Shown here: positions 23,828-36,952 of the stretch, one piece after another
Position numbering within the stretch: position 1 is the stretch's first letter
Layout of the letters: every line of letters starts with the position of its first letter
From: Phaseolus vulgaris
Taxonomy: Eukaryota > Streptophyta > Magnoliopsida > Fabales > Fabaceae
Length of the DNA: 64,000 bases
NCBI RefSeq assembly: GCF_000499845.2
Contig: NC_023753.2
Span: 10,734,181-10,798,180, forward strand
Direction: 5' to 3'
The notes under the pieces: generated by a model
Told to the model about the DNA's origin: nothing
The model's input: the letters and a program-made list of their open reading frames with translations, nothing else
Database searches by the model: none
Translations under genes and position numbers: made by a program

Positions 23828-24756
23828 TGATGTGAACCCACTAACATGAAATGAATTCAACATGAGTTGGAACATGAATAAGCACCTTTAGAATTGGATC
23901 AAGATTCTTTACTCATTCAAGAACTTAATCAAGAACACAAGAACCAAGTCAAACTCACTTAGAAACCCATCAAAGAACAACAAACCCATGGATAGAAACT
24001 CAAGAACACAACATATAGCATTTATACCCATGGAGGTCGTGACCAAAACAGCAAGAACAACCAATTTGCACCGATTAAAATTGAATATAAGTGCAGCAAA
24101 TGAAAGAGGACATCATAAGGAAGAGATTGCACCGATTGAAAGTGAAAACAAACAAGTAGAACAAAAATGGGTAATTTGGAAAGTGAAGGGGAAAATGGAC
24201 TTATGTGGATGAAGCTCTTGGAATTGTGCACGCCACTTGAAGGGGTGGATTGACTTCAAGATAAGTGTTGCCGCCACTTGAGAGCCCAAGATCTCCCAAG
24301 ATAAGACTAGAAGAGGAGAAGACACAAGTCTCTCACACTCATTCACCAATTTGGTAGAGATTCTTTACTTCTCAAAAATCAATTTTAACTTGTTATTTCA
24401 AAGATCCAAGCACCCATTTTATAATAGAGAGGGTTGGTCACAAATGTACAAAAGAGAAGGAGCTTGAAAGGTCATTCTTCTAGTCCCTTCCCAAACTAGA
24501 GCCTAAAGAGAAGGAATTAAGAAGAATCACTTCTTCTAGTTTTTTCCTACAAACTAGCGCCTAAGGTACTTTACAAAAGAGGTGACTTTTTGGTTTCCCT
24601 CTTAGCACCTTCCTAAAGCTATTTCTATTTTATTTACAAATTTATACAAAAGAAATTACAAAGAGATATATTAATTGGAGCTCATTCTTGAATGCTTGTA
24701 GTCTTCTTGTTGGCTTTGGGCTTGATCCTCTCTTTATTTAATTCTTCTTTAATTTT
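23828..24756 (-). mobile_element. 5' LTR of the minus-strand Gypsy gag element
   Basis: On the minus strand the LTR ends ...TTCACATCA at 23828, directly before the primer-binding site. The other boundary is placed near 24750 because the neighbouring Tat-like coding sequence begins there; the exact base cannot be fixed by eye. No second LTR of this family is visible, so only the LTR-leader-gag part remains. Confidence 0.45.
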
Positions 24757-27700
24757 TTAGAAGGCTAGAAGGAAGAACTTTAAATGTTTGGGTGGATGGC
24801 CTCTTCCTCCATTAGTAAAATCCTCTTCTACTTGATCTCCATCACTAGGTGAGCGATCCTTTCGGGAGGACTTTCTCTTGGGAGAGATGTCGTTCCTTAA
24901 GGGCTCCACTCGGAGGCTTTCAGCATAGCATTCTCGTGCCTCCTTATGGTCCACGTGGACCGTAAGAATGTCTCCTGTCTTCGAAGGAAAATTCATTGTC
25001 AGGTGAGGGGTCGATACGATGGCCATCAACCGATTGATGGACGGTCGGCCGAAGAGGATGTTGTAGGAGATATTGGCATCGATGACTAGATACCGGATCC
25101 TTATGGTTTTCGTATTCTTCTCCTGGCCGAAGGTGGTGTAGAGCTCAATGTAGCCCTTGGTACCCACCCTCTCACCCGATAACCTAACAACATGGTCATC
25201 GTAAGGCACCATCTCGGCCTCGGGTATCCTCATGGCTTTGAACGTTTTCCAGTATAGGATGTCTACCGAACTCCCTTGGTCCACAAGGGTCTTCCTGATG
25301 GTGAATCAGTATATATCGAGCGATATCACCATGGGGTCGTCCTGGCATTATACCACACCCTTGAAGTCTTCATCTGTGAAGGTGATGGGTGGCATCCTCT
25401 GTCGGAATGTCACCGCATTGACTATGGTGTTTCTTCCGCCTGCATGTGTTTCTTCCGGGCGCTGTTGGTGCTCCCTCCCTTGGCGAAGCTGCCAACTATG
25501 GTGTTGAAAACCTCTCGGTTACCTTTTATGTCGGCCTCCCTGGGAGGGTCATCCGTGCGAGGGGGATCTTCTCTCCTAGGCTGCTTGTCGTCTCTACGCT
25601 CTTGGTTGTTTCGACCCTGTTGGGGTGACCTTGTTCGCCTTGGGGAATCCGCCCGGCGAGGTGGGTCCCGACCGTTCCTGACGAATCGGTGCAAGTGCCT
25701 GGCCTGGATGAGCTCTTCAATCTTGTCCTTCAGAATTCTCGGTCATCAAGGGTGTGTACCTCGAGAATCGGATTGGTCGATCTCTGTTATCTCTGCGTTT
25801 GTCGCCCCGCTGGCCTGATCGGCCTTGGCGATCCTTTTCTTCCTTGTTCTTCTCCCCGGTAGCCTCGGCTTGGGCTTGGTTACGGAACTCCCGAATTTCT
25901 TCCAGCTGCATGTACTTAGCAGCTCTCTTTCTCTGCTCGTCCAGGCTCTTGGCCAGCTGCATACACAGGTTGTCAGCAAAAGGTCCTGGGCGCAGGGTCA
26001 TCAGCATGTGATGCATGGCAACGTCCGGGCTGAGATTTCGGATGCTTATTGCCACTTTGTTGAACCTATCAACAAAGGTCCTTAGCGACTCTCCCACTCT
26101 CCCTTCTCCTGGCGAATGCCTACCAGGGCGATGGAGGTCAGGTGGTGTGGCCTGCTGGTGGCTAACTGAGTCTCGAACTTTGCCACAAGTGAGCAAAGCT
26201 GTTAATGGAGTTGGGTGAGAGTTTGGTGAACCAGCTAAGGGTTGCTCCCTTCAGCGATGTAGGAAACACTCGGCACAACACTGCGTTGTCCAAGGTGTAG
26301 AGACTCATATGGGTGGTGTATGCGTCAATATGTTCGTTCGGGTCAGTAGACCCGTCATATCGGCCTCGGTTGAAACCCTTCCACTTGTTTGGTAGTGGGA
26401 CTTCAATGATAGTGTTGGTAAAAGGATGTCGGCGGGTCGAGTCGGTCGTCACGGTTGTCCTAGCGGACTTGACCAGACAGGACTCATCGTCCATTTCAGT
26501 CTCCCAGGGTGGGACCTTGTCTCTCGTCCCTTCCGCTGGTCTCGGGTTGGGGGGAGAGGTATAGGACCTACCGACTGTTGAAGTTGGAGGAAGCTTCTTC
26601 CCTACCAAGGCTTGATGTGTGTTTGATGAAGAAAATGTCTTGAGTGCTTTGAAGATTGTAATAGGTTTTTAGATTCATTTGTAATTAGGCTTGTAAGTGT
26701 GTATGATTGCCTTTTGCTGTGTAACCTATCCTAGATGCCTAACCAAGTCTAGATCAAGCACATGATGTGGTTAAATGGTTTTTGAAAAGCTTTTTAAAAT
26801 GGTTTTAACAGTTTTAAAACAGTACACAAATAAATCTGTTTTATGGAGAAAGAATCTGTTTATTTCTTCTCTGTTAAAAGGCTTTTCTAAATTTCTGTTA
26901 GGGCACCAAGGGAAAGCTCAGTTCGTTATTTCAGTTAAAGCTGAGCTGGCCTGTGTGCTATATTTTAATCTGTTTCACTGAGAAAGAACAGGTTTATTCT
27001 TTGGTCTGCTGAAAGGTTTTTCACAAGTTAGTTAGGGCACCAAAGGTACCACTCAGACAGTTATTTCTGTTAAGCTGAGTTGGCAGTCTTCACAAAATAA
27101 ATCTGTTGAGTTCAAAAATGAATCTGTTGTTTTCTTAACTACTTTTCAACTGTTTTTTGAAAAGAAGTTAGAAACTGTTTTCTATATAAAGAAAAGTCTC
27201 TCTCACATGAATTAGTGCTGAGGAATTACGCTTTTGACAGAGATCAAACAATTTCCATGTGAGAAGAAGGATTGAAAGAGTTTTTGAAAGGTTTTCCAAA
27301 GAGATTTTCAAGTGTGCTTGTTCTAGGAAACCTTGAATCTTGGTGAAGGTGCTGGTGCAGTTCTGCAGCAAATTGAACTACTGGTTTTGAGTTCTTGCAT
27401 CTTCTTTTCAGGTGTAATCTTTCCTTTATTCTGTTTTGTAAAGGTGTAGGTGTTAGTCACTCCTTGATAGGGTTTCTTGGAGTGCAAGGTGTGCTGAAAT
27501 AGGGTTTTTCAGCATTGTGTGTGGTGTTCTTGTAGTGTTCAAGAACTGCTGGTTTTGTAAGTGATTGGTACTGTTTTTAGTGAATTCCACCTTGGGGTAA
27601 GGTGAGACTGGATGTAGCTCTGTATGAGTGAACCAGTATAAAAACGTGTGTATCTTGTATTCTCATCCCTGCACTCTTTTCTGGTTTTTTGCTTAATTCT

Positions 27701-28381
27701 GTCAAGAACTAAATCTGTTCTTTTGAAATTGAATCTGTTAATTCTGGGTTAAGTGAAAACTGTTCTTCCTGATTTGTTAAAGTTTTCTTATCATAAACAA
27801 GGTTGCTGCATATAATGGTTTAAGTGGATTGTGAACAAACTGACCATTCATTAAAACCTAAGAAAGGATCATACTTCTTGAAATCTTGTGTTGTGTAATT
27901 TTTGGTTGATTTCTAAGCATAGTTGTATCCTTCACCCTCACTATATTAAGCTGATCTGGTTCTGTCATAACTCTCTGTTGATCACAATTTTACATTGAAC
28001 AAAATTCAAATTGTGTCAAGACTGCTCTGAAAAATCAATCTGTTTCATGTAAAAACAATCTGTTCTTTTTGCCTCTGGAATACTGAAAAATTGTGTGTTC
28101 TTGCGAAAATTTTATAAGCTCAATTCACCCCTCCCCTCTTGAACTTAGACACTAATAGACCCAACACCGACAACATTGGTCGGCACAGCAAAAGGTCCTC
28201 CCTCCCCCAGCTTCTTCTTCATCTCTTCATTCTCCCTACAGAGAACTTGCATTTCTTGCTCGTTTTTTTGAGTAGTTTCTTCTGTCTTTCTCTTGATCTC
28301 GGCCATCTCTCTCTAGAGAGACAGTAGCAACATCGTCTGGTCAGCTTCAATCATCCTTTCCCTGCTTCTAGTTGAGACCAT
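24757..28381 (-). pseudogene. Tat-lineage Gypsy gag-protease remnant, split by a solo LTR
   Basis: Minus strand. The gag start is the ATG at 28381 (MVSTRSRERM, then an in-frame stop). It is interrupted by the solo LTR at 26576-28166 and resumes around 26570 with RSYTSPPNPRP. Gag core motifs include FNRGRYDGSTDPNEHIDAYT, LKGATLSWFTKL and ESLRTFVDRFNKVA. The protease region lies at 25284-24757, with the active-site motif DQGSSVDIL and later FGRPSINRLMAI. Frameshifts near 26170, 25720 and 25300 break it. Reverse transcriptase, RNase H and integrase are absent; the sequence stops at the neighbouring LTR. Across the solo LTR the two gag halves resume in the same frame when one target-duplication copy is discounted. 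Confidence 0.8.
26576..28166 (+). mobile_element. Solo LTR (Copia type, about 1.6 kb) with perfect 5-bp target duplication
   Basis: It starts TGTTGAAG and ends CCCAACA. The 5 bp ccgac occur immediately before (26571-26575) and after (28167-28171). It starts, and ends after a caattcacccc block, like the LTRs of the full Copia element at 40447-47288. No gag or pol lies inside. It carries five pairs of the motif aatctgtt (one member degenerate) spaced 20-21 bp apart; see findings. It landed inside the Tat-like gag. Confidence 0.88.
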
Positions 28382-28431
28382 TTACTTTCTTCCTTTAGCT
28401 AGTTTCTCTCGACCCCATGGTGGGCGCCAAT

Positions 28432-28935
28432 TGTTCCTGCTAGGGAGATGGGACCTAGAGAACTATTGAAGTCTTTGTCTTCCTCCTTCGGTCGGGCAGC
28501 TTGCTAGGGTTTCATTGGGATCCTTCTCGCCTTCATGCTTCTCCTTCGGCTCTCAGTCTTGGGTGAATATCGAATGGGGGGTACCTACATAAGGCACTCC
28601 GACGCTCAAGTCAATAAAGCGGGTGATCGGCACTCGAGTAGGTGCACAGTAATAAATGACATACCTTTCTCCTTGGAATGTGTGCTATTTATATTATTTT
28701 AGTGGACTTACCTTATTGGGCCTGATTAGTGGAATGGATCACACTTATGGATGTATTACCTAATCCTTAATGATAGATTAACTTCACTGACCTTGGTTTG
28801 AGCATTAATGGATTTATGTGTCGGTCGGGCCGTCCGTGGTGGTTTCCCTGGTCTGGGCCAGATTTCCATAGTCTCGGTCATGTAGATGAATCTCGATCAA
28901 GGAGATCGAATCTCGGTCTCACCCATACCAGTACA
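28432..28935 (-). mobile_element. 5' LTR of the minus-strand Tat-like element
   Basis: On the minus strand it starts TGTACTGGTATGGGTGAGAC at 28935 and ends ...CTAGCAGGAACA at 28432. It is followed by attggcgcccaccatgg, a primer-binding-site-like sequence shared in form with the element at 37413. A second copy of this LTR family is the solo LTR at 36351-36952. No matching 3' LTR is present on the left. Confidence 0.75.
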
Positions 28936-29592
28936 GTTTCGAAGCAGTCAATGGAGTGTAGTGAGAGTCTAGCTAAAAGAGAGTTGAGAAATAAATAAAG
29001 AATAAAAGGAAAAGAAAAAAGTCTACAATCTTGAACTTTAAGAACATCTGGGGAAATCATAGAACCATCATAGAATGAATAACATCATTGATTAATATTT
29101 TCAAATTGTTAAATATAATATTTAATAATAATTAAAATACTTTATTCAAATAAATTTAAATTATATTATTCAACCAAATCATTTAAGCAAACAGAAACAA
29201 AATTTGATATTAAATGTGTTTGCATTTTATAAAAAATATAAAATTCCTTATCCTTAAAATTGATATAGTCATTGTCCTCACAGTAGAAGTCCGGGCTTTG
29301 GTAATCATACAAAAGTAGAATTATTTTATTAAAAAGAAAACATTTATTACACATCAAAAAGATAGAAAAGTTATTCATTTCATTTATTTTCAATAAAAGA
29401 TTTCTACTTTTCTATCTTGAACGTCAACTTTAGACCGAAAGTGCTTCAGTTAAGTGAATTCTATTCTGTATAACCCGCAATATTAAAAGAAGAAATAAAT
29501 ATGAAAAGCCAAAATACAAAGATGATTGGTAAAGTGTAAACTAAAGGCCTTGATTCCTTAATTTGATTGAATGCTTTGGCAGAAGTACAAAG
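28936..29592. other. Intergenic, SDP6 3' flank
   Basis: AT-rich; no gene seen. The part nearest 29592 should be the SDP6 3' UTR. Confidence 0.5.
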
Positions 29593-32500
29593 CTAATTGT
29601 GTTTCCCATCATGGAACTTAGCATTTTTGGAGGATTTAAAAGTCCTCAAAAATTCTGTAGCCTTCTCCAACTCTTCCTTCTGCTTTGCATCGTCCCACTT
29701 GTGCTCGTTTGCCAAGATCTCAATCACACGAGGCAATGCTTTTCGTGCTGCATCAGTTTCAAGGAAAGCAAGACGAGTCCTCCTTGCAATGAAATCAACA
29801 GCAGATTCACAATACTCACTACGAGCACAGTAGGCCACTTCTGCCTCCAGATAAGGGTAACCGTGTGCAAGTCGTTTACCTAAACTTTCATTCTTAAAGG
29901 AAAAATACAGAATCAATTTTAACTGCACCACTTGTGAAACAACCAACATACTAGAACTCCTATAACATGCATGAAGCCTCTTAAGAGAAATATTACCATC
30001 TCATACCTGATCCTTATTGTTACAAAATGCATAATTATTATCAGTCAACATCTGTTACTGTTATTTACAATCACCAATAGGAAGGTCCAGAAAACAAAAA
30101 TCCAATCCCATTTGTTTAGTTTCACGAATCGCATCAACCAGCAACCAAACTATTATGAAGATGCCCTACGACTCAGCAAAATTATATACGATAACATCCA
30201 CAGCAATAGTTGAGTCTCTATACCATGGGTTATTAATACATAAAAAAATAAAAGTGAAACAGACTCGTTTATAACTTTGATGTCACGTAAATTGTTCAAT
30301 TTTAATAAAAATTATTTCTCTCTCCATTTGTTTGTAATATAGGTGGAGGATTCTCGATACATCAGCACTCTTAATACGTGATACATCCCATAATAGATAT
30401 CAGCTAAAAATAAAAGCTCATAAATTTGACAATATTTTGTAATGCGTTACACCACATCCAAAATGTCATATTTATGACAAATCATGTCTCTTTTATGTAA
30501 GGGTGGTGCCACCAAATAAATAACACTCATTTCCCAACTTAAAATAATAATATTTTAATAAAATCTGCTTTATTTTTTAATTTAAAATTTTAATATATTA
30601 TTATATTATTAAAGTGGATTGTAAAATAAATGTAATTTTTTCAAAGGAGTGAAAAAGTATAATATTCCTTTTGCTAGCACTAGTAACTAAAAAATTGCCA
30701 ACGTGACGCCAAATCACAAAAGGTACTAATCAAATATTCTATTTTACATTACGATGCATTTGTATATGTTTGTTGCTCAATGAAATTGACAATAAGGAAT
30801 ATAAAGTAATGCAAGCAAACCTGAGCAATGGCAGCCACACGCTCAGCCAATGTTCCATATGCCTGAGACAAGTGCCTTGCAGCGGCAGAATCCATTACCC
30901 CAGGAACAACTTTACCACTATGCGTACTTTTCATGCGTGTATACTGTTGAGCAAGAACTGTAAAAGATGAAGGCTCCCACCCTTCACCACCCACAAGACG
31001 GAGATTGTTGGTCACACATCCACTGGTGGGAGTCAGCTTTCCAGACTTAATAGCTGCATTAACAGCATCTTCTGCCATGCTGAAAAGACATTTTGGTCAG
31101 AATAATACCAATGTTGCTGGAATGCTGAGAAAAAGGCAACAATCATTAATTACATACTTGGTTAACGAAACAACACTTGAAAAAAACAGTTCAACAAAGA
31201 AACTTTAGCTGCACATTAAATAATTACCTCCGATAGGTAGTCCACTTGCCACCAGTGATGGTGACCAACCCAGGGTAATCCTCGCATACAACATGATCCC
31301 TTGAAATACTCTCGGTATTTTTGGCTGTTGGGTCCACTGCTAATGGGCGAATGCCACTCCAAGCAGAAAGAACGTCAGCGCGGCGTACCTACCGCGTTAT
31401 TCATTCCCCATCAGCAAACAGTGAGGTATGGAGAAATCAATTATAATTCTTTCGAAGAAAAAAAAAACATGTAGATTAAGTGGATATTCACTAACATCAT
31501 TTAATCAAGAATTACAAACACAAACCTAGATAAGAATAAAAGAAGAGGGAGGGGGTTTATGTGAAACGCATTCTCCTTTTCTTTTCCATTTTTTGTTTAG
31601 ACAATCCATCATATTTCAAAACAAGCAATATCCATGAGATTTTTAAATTCTGAATCTAAATCAGGAATAAGAGAAAGGAAAAACACAATAACTTTTCCTG
31701 CTAGGTGTGAACTTAATCAATCAAACATCATCACATCAATGTATTCTGTCCACACCAATTCTTCAGAAAATAATAGTAAAAACAGTCATCTATATTGGCA
31801 GGTATAGCATACTTTAACATTAAGGTAACCGGAGATGGCATCCAATATAAATTGTATTTCATCTTCGTGTGGTTCTGGAAGAAAAGTAATGCTAGTACTA
31901 GAATCTGTAGTTCCAGCAACCGTTTTTCCCAGCCATGGCAACATAAAAACAACACGTCCATCCTTGGTTTTAGGGACAATTAAGCCCATTCCTTCAGGAG
32001 AATAATAATCAGGGAGTATAATGTGCACCCCACTGCTGGGAGAAATCATTTGCTGTGCATTTTTGTTTGCCATTTTCCTTATAGAGTCACAAAATGGTCC
32101 ACCCGCATTCACAATTACTTTTGCATATGTATCAAACTCATTGCCTGCAGCATGTAAAATTACATAAAAAATAATTAACTATTAAGCTATACATAACTAA
32201 TATTTAATTTTGATTCTTAAAACTAACATATTAAGACGTGCTCCCAAACTGTAATGTATATGCTTTTACCATACGTCCCACACAGAAGCAAGTTCTTTGT
32301 CTTAATTTCTATCAAATAGTATTTCACACTTCCAAAATAGTATTTTAATAGCCAGTTGATTACATCTTAAGTGAACCAACCTAGCTCATACAAATAAAAA
32401 CATAGGAAACTATACGTAAAAAATCTGTTTATAAGCATCCATCCATGATGCAAAACTTGGAGTACCGTTCACATTTGACTTTACCAGAGACCAATAGTTC

Positions 32501-33978
32501 TACTTCATCAGCATTTATGTTTATTCCCTTAAGGGAAAAGGGGATTACCCAGGCTGTGAACATGTAGTTTAATCTAATCTAAAAATCTGCTACAGGGCAA
32601 TAATGCTTCGAATTTCATTGTCTTACATATAAAGTGCAAGTTTCCTTGAACTACTCACATATACTATCCAAAAAATTTCTAATAAATACATACATACAAT
32701 ATACACACATATATATAGCAAATCTCGAGTGTCTCTATTAAAAGATAGAAATAAAAGGATATTTACCAGTTAAATTGTCCCGAATCCGTGCACCAATTAT
32801 CCGTTTTCCATCATCATCCTTCAGTAAGGATACAACTTCAGCATGGTTCAGCACTGCTGCACCAGCTAAAGCAGCAGTGCAAGCCAAACCAACGTTAAGC
32901 CGTGCATCATTCATTTGCCCATCATAATAAACAACTGTGCCCCTTAGAATTCTATCATTTACCTTCCTTGCCAGAGTGGGAAAGAGATCAGCAGACTCTT
33001 TTGTAGAATAATATCTTGATATGTGCAACAGTTGTCTTCCTGCGACCAAATCATACATTTTCAAGCCGATCCAGTAGTACACTACTTCAAACCAGCTAAA
33101 ACATGGAGTCATGCATGGCAATGCATGACATAGGTGTGGTGCATTGTCAATAACCTGTTTCCGTTCTTCAAGTGCATGAAGCACTAACTTGAATTGCCCG
33201 TAGTCAAGGTTAAAGACAGCTTTCTCCAGGTATCGAACACCTTATTCACAAAAACACTGACATATTAGATTTAGAAGTGTTTAGAAAATTTAATCTAAAA
33301 AATAAAACAGTGCATAATTTAATAAAACATTAAAAAAAAAGTACCCCTTTCCTCTTTATCTGTCTGTTGAAGTTTTTTTATATAGAAATCAATAAATGCA
33401 ATAAATTTATTTTATCCTGATAAAAAAGTTTTAAGATTTCCTATTTTATCTTTTTTTTCATTTTTACATTAGAATATATATATATATATATATATATAAT
33501 GAAACATTGGCGGATAGTAAGAGTACAATTGATAAAAGAGTATTTAATATTATCTTCAACTTTAAAAATAATAGATAAAAAACAAAATCTTTTAAAAATA
33601 CGACAATTAAAAAGGGATGAAGGGAATATAAACAGAACAGAATGACAGGTGAACACATGGAAGAACTCCGCCTGAAAACCTAATGCAAATGATATCTTAA
33701 AAACACTAGCTATTAGGCAGCAGCCAACTTGATTAAGAAGAAATTTGATAACGAATTATCCATTCTCTTCTTTTGCTTCTAACTCTTATCCATTCTCTTT
33801 CTTTCTTTCTTTCCCCATCTTCAAGGGCCTTAGCCCCCTCATGCTTCTTGATCTCAACAAGAAACGAGATAAGTGCTTAAACACGAAAACCTCGCTTTGA
33901 CAAGGTGCAAAAGAAAGTGAAATTCTAACAATCAACTCCTCCAAAAGTTCAAACTGTTAGGTGAAGGGTTAACAAAGG

Positions 33979-34027
<49 letters not shown>

Positions 34028-35063
34028 CTACAGAAATTCAAATTTGATTAGAAGAATGAAAATCATTTGACTGTATATAGAAGCTCTAATACCACGTACC
34101 AACTCTCTAAAGCTTATTTTTGTTAGGTAGACTCGTGCAGGATTTACACAAAGAAAAGGAATATGAGGAAGCAAAAGCCTTGAATACTTAATTAGGAATC
34201 ATGGCCAATATCCAACCTGGAATATACCCAGTTCAAACAGATTGATGTTGTTCCATGTGCATATGTTCAGTTCTATCATCTTCTTAAAAATAATTTTTCA
34301 AATCATAATAATCGACATACATTATTCACACATTATTACACCTAAAAAAACAACTAAATGATAATCACAAAATTGACCGAAAATAAAACTACTTAAACTG
34401 ATAAAGGTCAAAAAACGGTCTGCAACACCACCGTGACGTCAAGGCTTAATACAACAGGTATTAGTGAAAGCATCGCTACATTTGTCCAAAAATTCCTGAA
34501 ATATCAAATATTGCAACAAACCACACTGACCACTGTAGTTTAAAACGTTCCTTAAAACTGAAGGCTCTCGATTCCGAACAACGATTGAATTCATTAATGC
34601 AAATTCATTTAACAGAAAAGCAGAGAGAATTCTATCCATCACTGCTAAAGCATCAGTGATACAAAATAAACAAATCATAATCCATTCGCAACAATGTACC
34701 TCCATGAAGGAGCTTCGTGGACCGAGACGAAGTTCCCGCGGCGAAATCCTCCCTCTCCACGAGCCCGACACTGAGTCCTCGCGTCACGGCGTCGAGGGCG
34801 GCGCCGGAACCGGTAGCGCCGCCTCCGATGACGAGAACATCTAGCGGATTAGACTTGCAGGCGGCTGCGAGCACCGACTGCTGCGCCTCCCTGGCCGGCA
34901 CGACGGCGCCGGGGTGGTGTACCTTCTTTCGTAGGGCCTCGAGGCGGTGATTGCCTCCATAGTCGCTGGCGGATATTAGAGGATCGTGCAGAATGACAGC
35001 CCCGCCGTACACGGCGGCGATGGCGGTGACAGTGACAGTGCCGAGTTTCCTGAGACGCGTCAT
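29593..35063 (-). CDS. SDP6: Mitochondrial FAD-dependent glycerol-3-phosphate dehydrogenase (SDP6), complete
   Basis: It oxidises glycerol-3-phosphate to dihydroxyacetone phosphate at the inner mitochondrial membrane and feeds electrons to ubiquinone. In Arabidopsis, SDP6 is needed to use glycerol from seed oil. Exons, 5' to 3' on the minus strand: 35063-34700, 33240-32767, 32144-31813, 31388-31228, 31079-30821, 29892-29593; phases agree and give 629 aa, the usual family length. The N-terminus is basic and hydrophobic ([18 protein letters not shown]), fitting mitochondrial targeting. The FAD-binding Rossmann motif is [13 protein letters not shown] (Gly at about 80-85), followed by [12 protein letters not shown] (about 111-122). 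Later hallmarks are [64 protein letters not shown] and [16 protein letters not shown] chose the ATG at 35063 because it gives the conserved N-terminal length; an upstream in-frame Met is in the 5' UTR. A GA/CT repeat lies about 10 bp upstream of the start codon. No lesions were seen. Confidence 0.96.
33474..33499. repeat. (TA)n microsatellite in SDP6 intron 1
   Basis: About 13 uninterrupted TA units. Confidence 0.9.
33980..34025. repeat. (AT)n microsatellite in SDP6 intron 1
   Basis: About 22-23 uninterrupted AT units, likely to vary in length between individuals. Confidence 0.95.
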
Positions 35064-35071
35064 GGCGGTGA

Positions 35072-35097
35072 GGAGAGAGAGAGAGAGAGAGAGGGAG
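35072..35097. repeat. GA/CT microsatellite in the SDP6 5' UTR
   Basis: GA repeats on the plus strand read as CT repeats in the SDP6 transcript strand, ending about 10 bp before the start codon. CT-rich tracts are common in plant 5' leaders. Confidence 0.8.
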
Positions 35098-36350
35098 AAG
35101 AGTGTGCGAATGAGGTGCAATGAAAAGCAGGGTGGAGGAAAATAAAACGGTTCGTGGAGTGGGATTGGGAGAGAGTTGAAAGCGAAAGTGTGGAAAGTGA
35201 CAAATGTCAGAAGCTTCACCAGCAATTCTTTTTGTGTTTCAACTTCAAAATAGGGAATGGTCAATCTCATTCTTTATGCTCCCTCCACTTTAGGAAGTCA
35301 GCCGGAGAGCACTGTTTTCTATTAATAATAAATTCATATAATTTTCTTCCTTAAATTCTTTTACTTTTAAATTATTTCTTAAAAATATTTTTTTTACTGT
35401 TAACAATAATTTTTTATTTCTTAACAATCATTTATTATTTCATAATTAAGTATATTTGTTGATTAAAACTAATTTGTATATTATTTTAAATAGCAAAACC
35501 TAAGTGATATTGCACCTGTGTCCATATATAATATATAATAATCATATCAATTTTAATTTTATATATTTTAAAATAAAGCTCCATAAAGTTGTTTATAATC
35601 TACTAGGATGTCATTTATTAATTTCTTTTTATGTTATCTTTTAATTAGATACAAAAAAAATATTATTTGTTTAATAAAATAAATAACTAATCTCTATTTT
35701 TAAAAATAACGATTATAATTTTTTTAATATCATTTTTATAGAACTTTAATTGTATTTTTTAATTAAATATTCATTAAAATAATAAAATTGCATATTTTTT
35801 AATGTAATAAAAATGTGAATACACATGTATTAATAAAGATATTTTTTTCATTTTAAACTTTTTATTTTAGTATATAAAATGCATTATTGATTTTAATTTA
35901 TTAATATATTTTATTTCATTATTTTATCTTTTAAATTTTGTAATTATTTTTAAATTAATTAACTATTTACAGTAAAAAACAACTATTTATTATAAACTTA
36001 TGAAAATTATTAATTTTTTTATAATTACGTATTATAAACCTACCTGTATATAAATCTAATAATATAATTTTACAATAATTAATTATTTAATTATTTTACC
36101 ATAACTAAATATCTTCTCATCCCTATGCTTTTCATTAGTCATAATTATTCTTCTTTGAAGAAAACTGATTCTTCAACTTCATTATTTTAATCTGACTTTA
36201 ATTTCTCTCCTTAAGGTTTACGGATTACGGTGTTATTTTCTATAAATTTGTTTATTTTGTTTTAATTTATGGAATTTGTTTATTTTCTCTTTTTATTTGT
36301 CATTTGAGTATTGATTTAAATAAGTTTTTATTTATGAAATTTGAAATAAT
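35098..36350. other. SDP6 upstream region, AT-rich, no gene
   Basis: It holds the SDP6 promoter near 35100-35300 and then very AT-rich DNA without coding potential. Confidence 0.5.
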
Positions 36351-36952
36351 TGTTTCTACTAGGGAGATGGGACCTAGAGAACAATTGAAGTCTTCTTCTC
36401 CTTCCTTCGGTCGGTCAGGTTGTTGGGTGATGAACTGTGGTTCTTCTTCTCGTCCTCTTGTTTCTCGTTTGGCACTCGGTCTTGGGTGAACACTGGATGG
36501 TGGGGGTACGTGCGAAGGCACTCCGACGCTCAAGTTAGTCAAGCGGGTGATGGTATTCTGGTAGGTGAACAATAATAAATGACGTACCTTTTCTCCTTGG
36601 GATGCGTGCTATTTATATTATTCTAATGGGTCTACCTTGTTGGGCCCGTTTATCGGAGTGGATCCTGCTTAGGGTTGTATTACCTAATTCTTAATGACAG
36701 ATTAACTTAACTGACCTTGGTTTGAGCATTAACGGTAATATGGGTCGGCCGTTGGGCAGGATTCCATGGTCCCGGTCGTCTCAGTCAGGCTTCCCCAGTC
36801 TTGATCGGGTAGACCATCAGCCTCGTCCTCTCGACCAAGTCTCTTAGGTCTCGGCCAGGGTTTCCTGGTCTCGGTCAGGTAGACCGGGTCTCGGGCGGCC
36901 AGGTGAATCTCGGTCAGGGAGACAAGGGGTCGGTCTCGCCCATACCGGTACA
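36351..36952 (-). mobile_element. Solo LTR of the Tat-like family, upstream of SDP6
   Basis: It is the same family as the LTR at 28432-28935, sharing tagggagatgggacctagag, accttggtttgagcatta and ctcgcccatacc. On the minus strand it runs TGTACCGGTATGGG...TAGTAGAAACA, about 602 bp. The flanks are ataat (36346-36350) and ataac (36953-36957), a target duplication with one mismatch. There is no internal sequence. Confidence 0.82.

Noticed and set aside
25276..25818. 180-codon plus-strand frame
   Set aside because: It is the antisense shadow of the minus-strand Tat-like gag-protease remnant.
35064..35270. N-terminal extension of SDP6
   Set aside because: The frame is open further upstream, but it reads a CT-rich 5' leader with low-complexity Ser/Leu repeats, and the ATG at 35063 gives the family's usual length.
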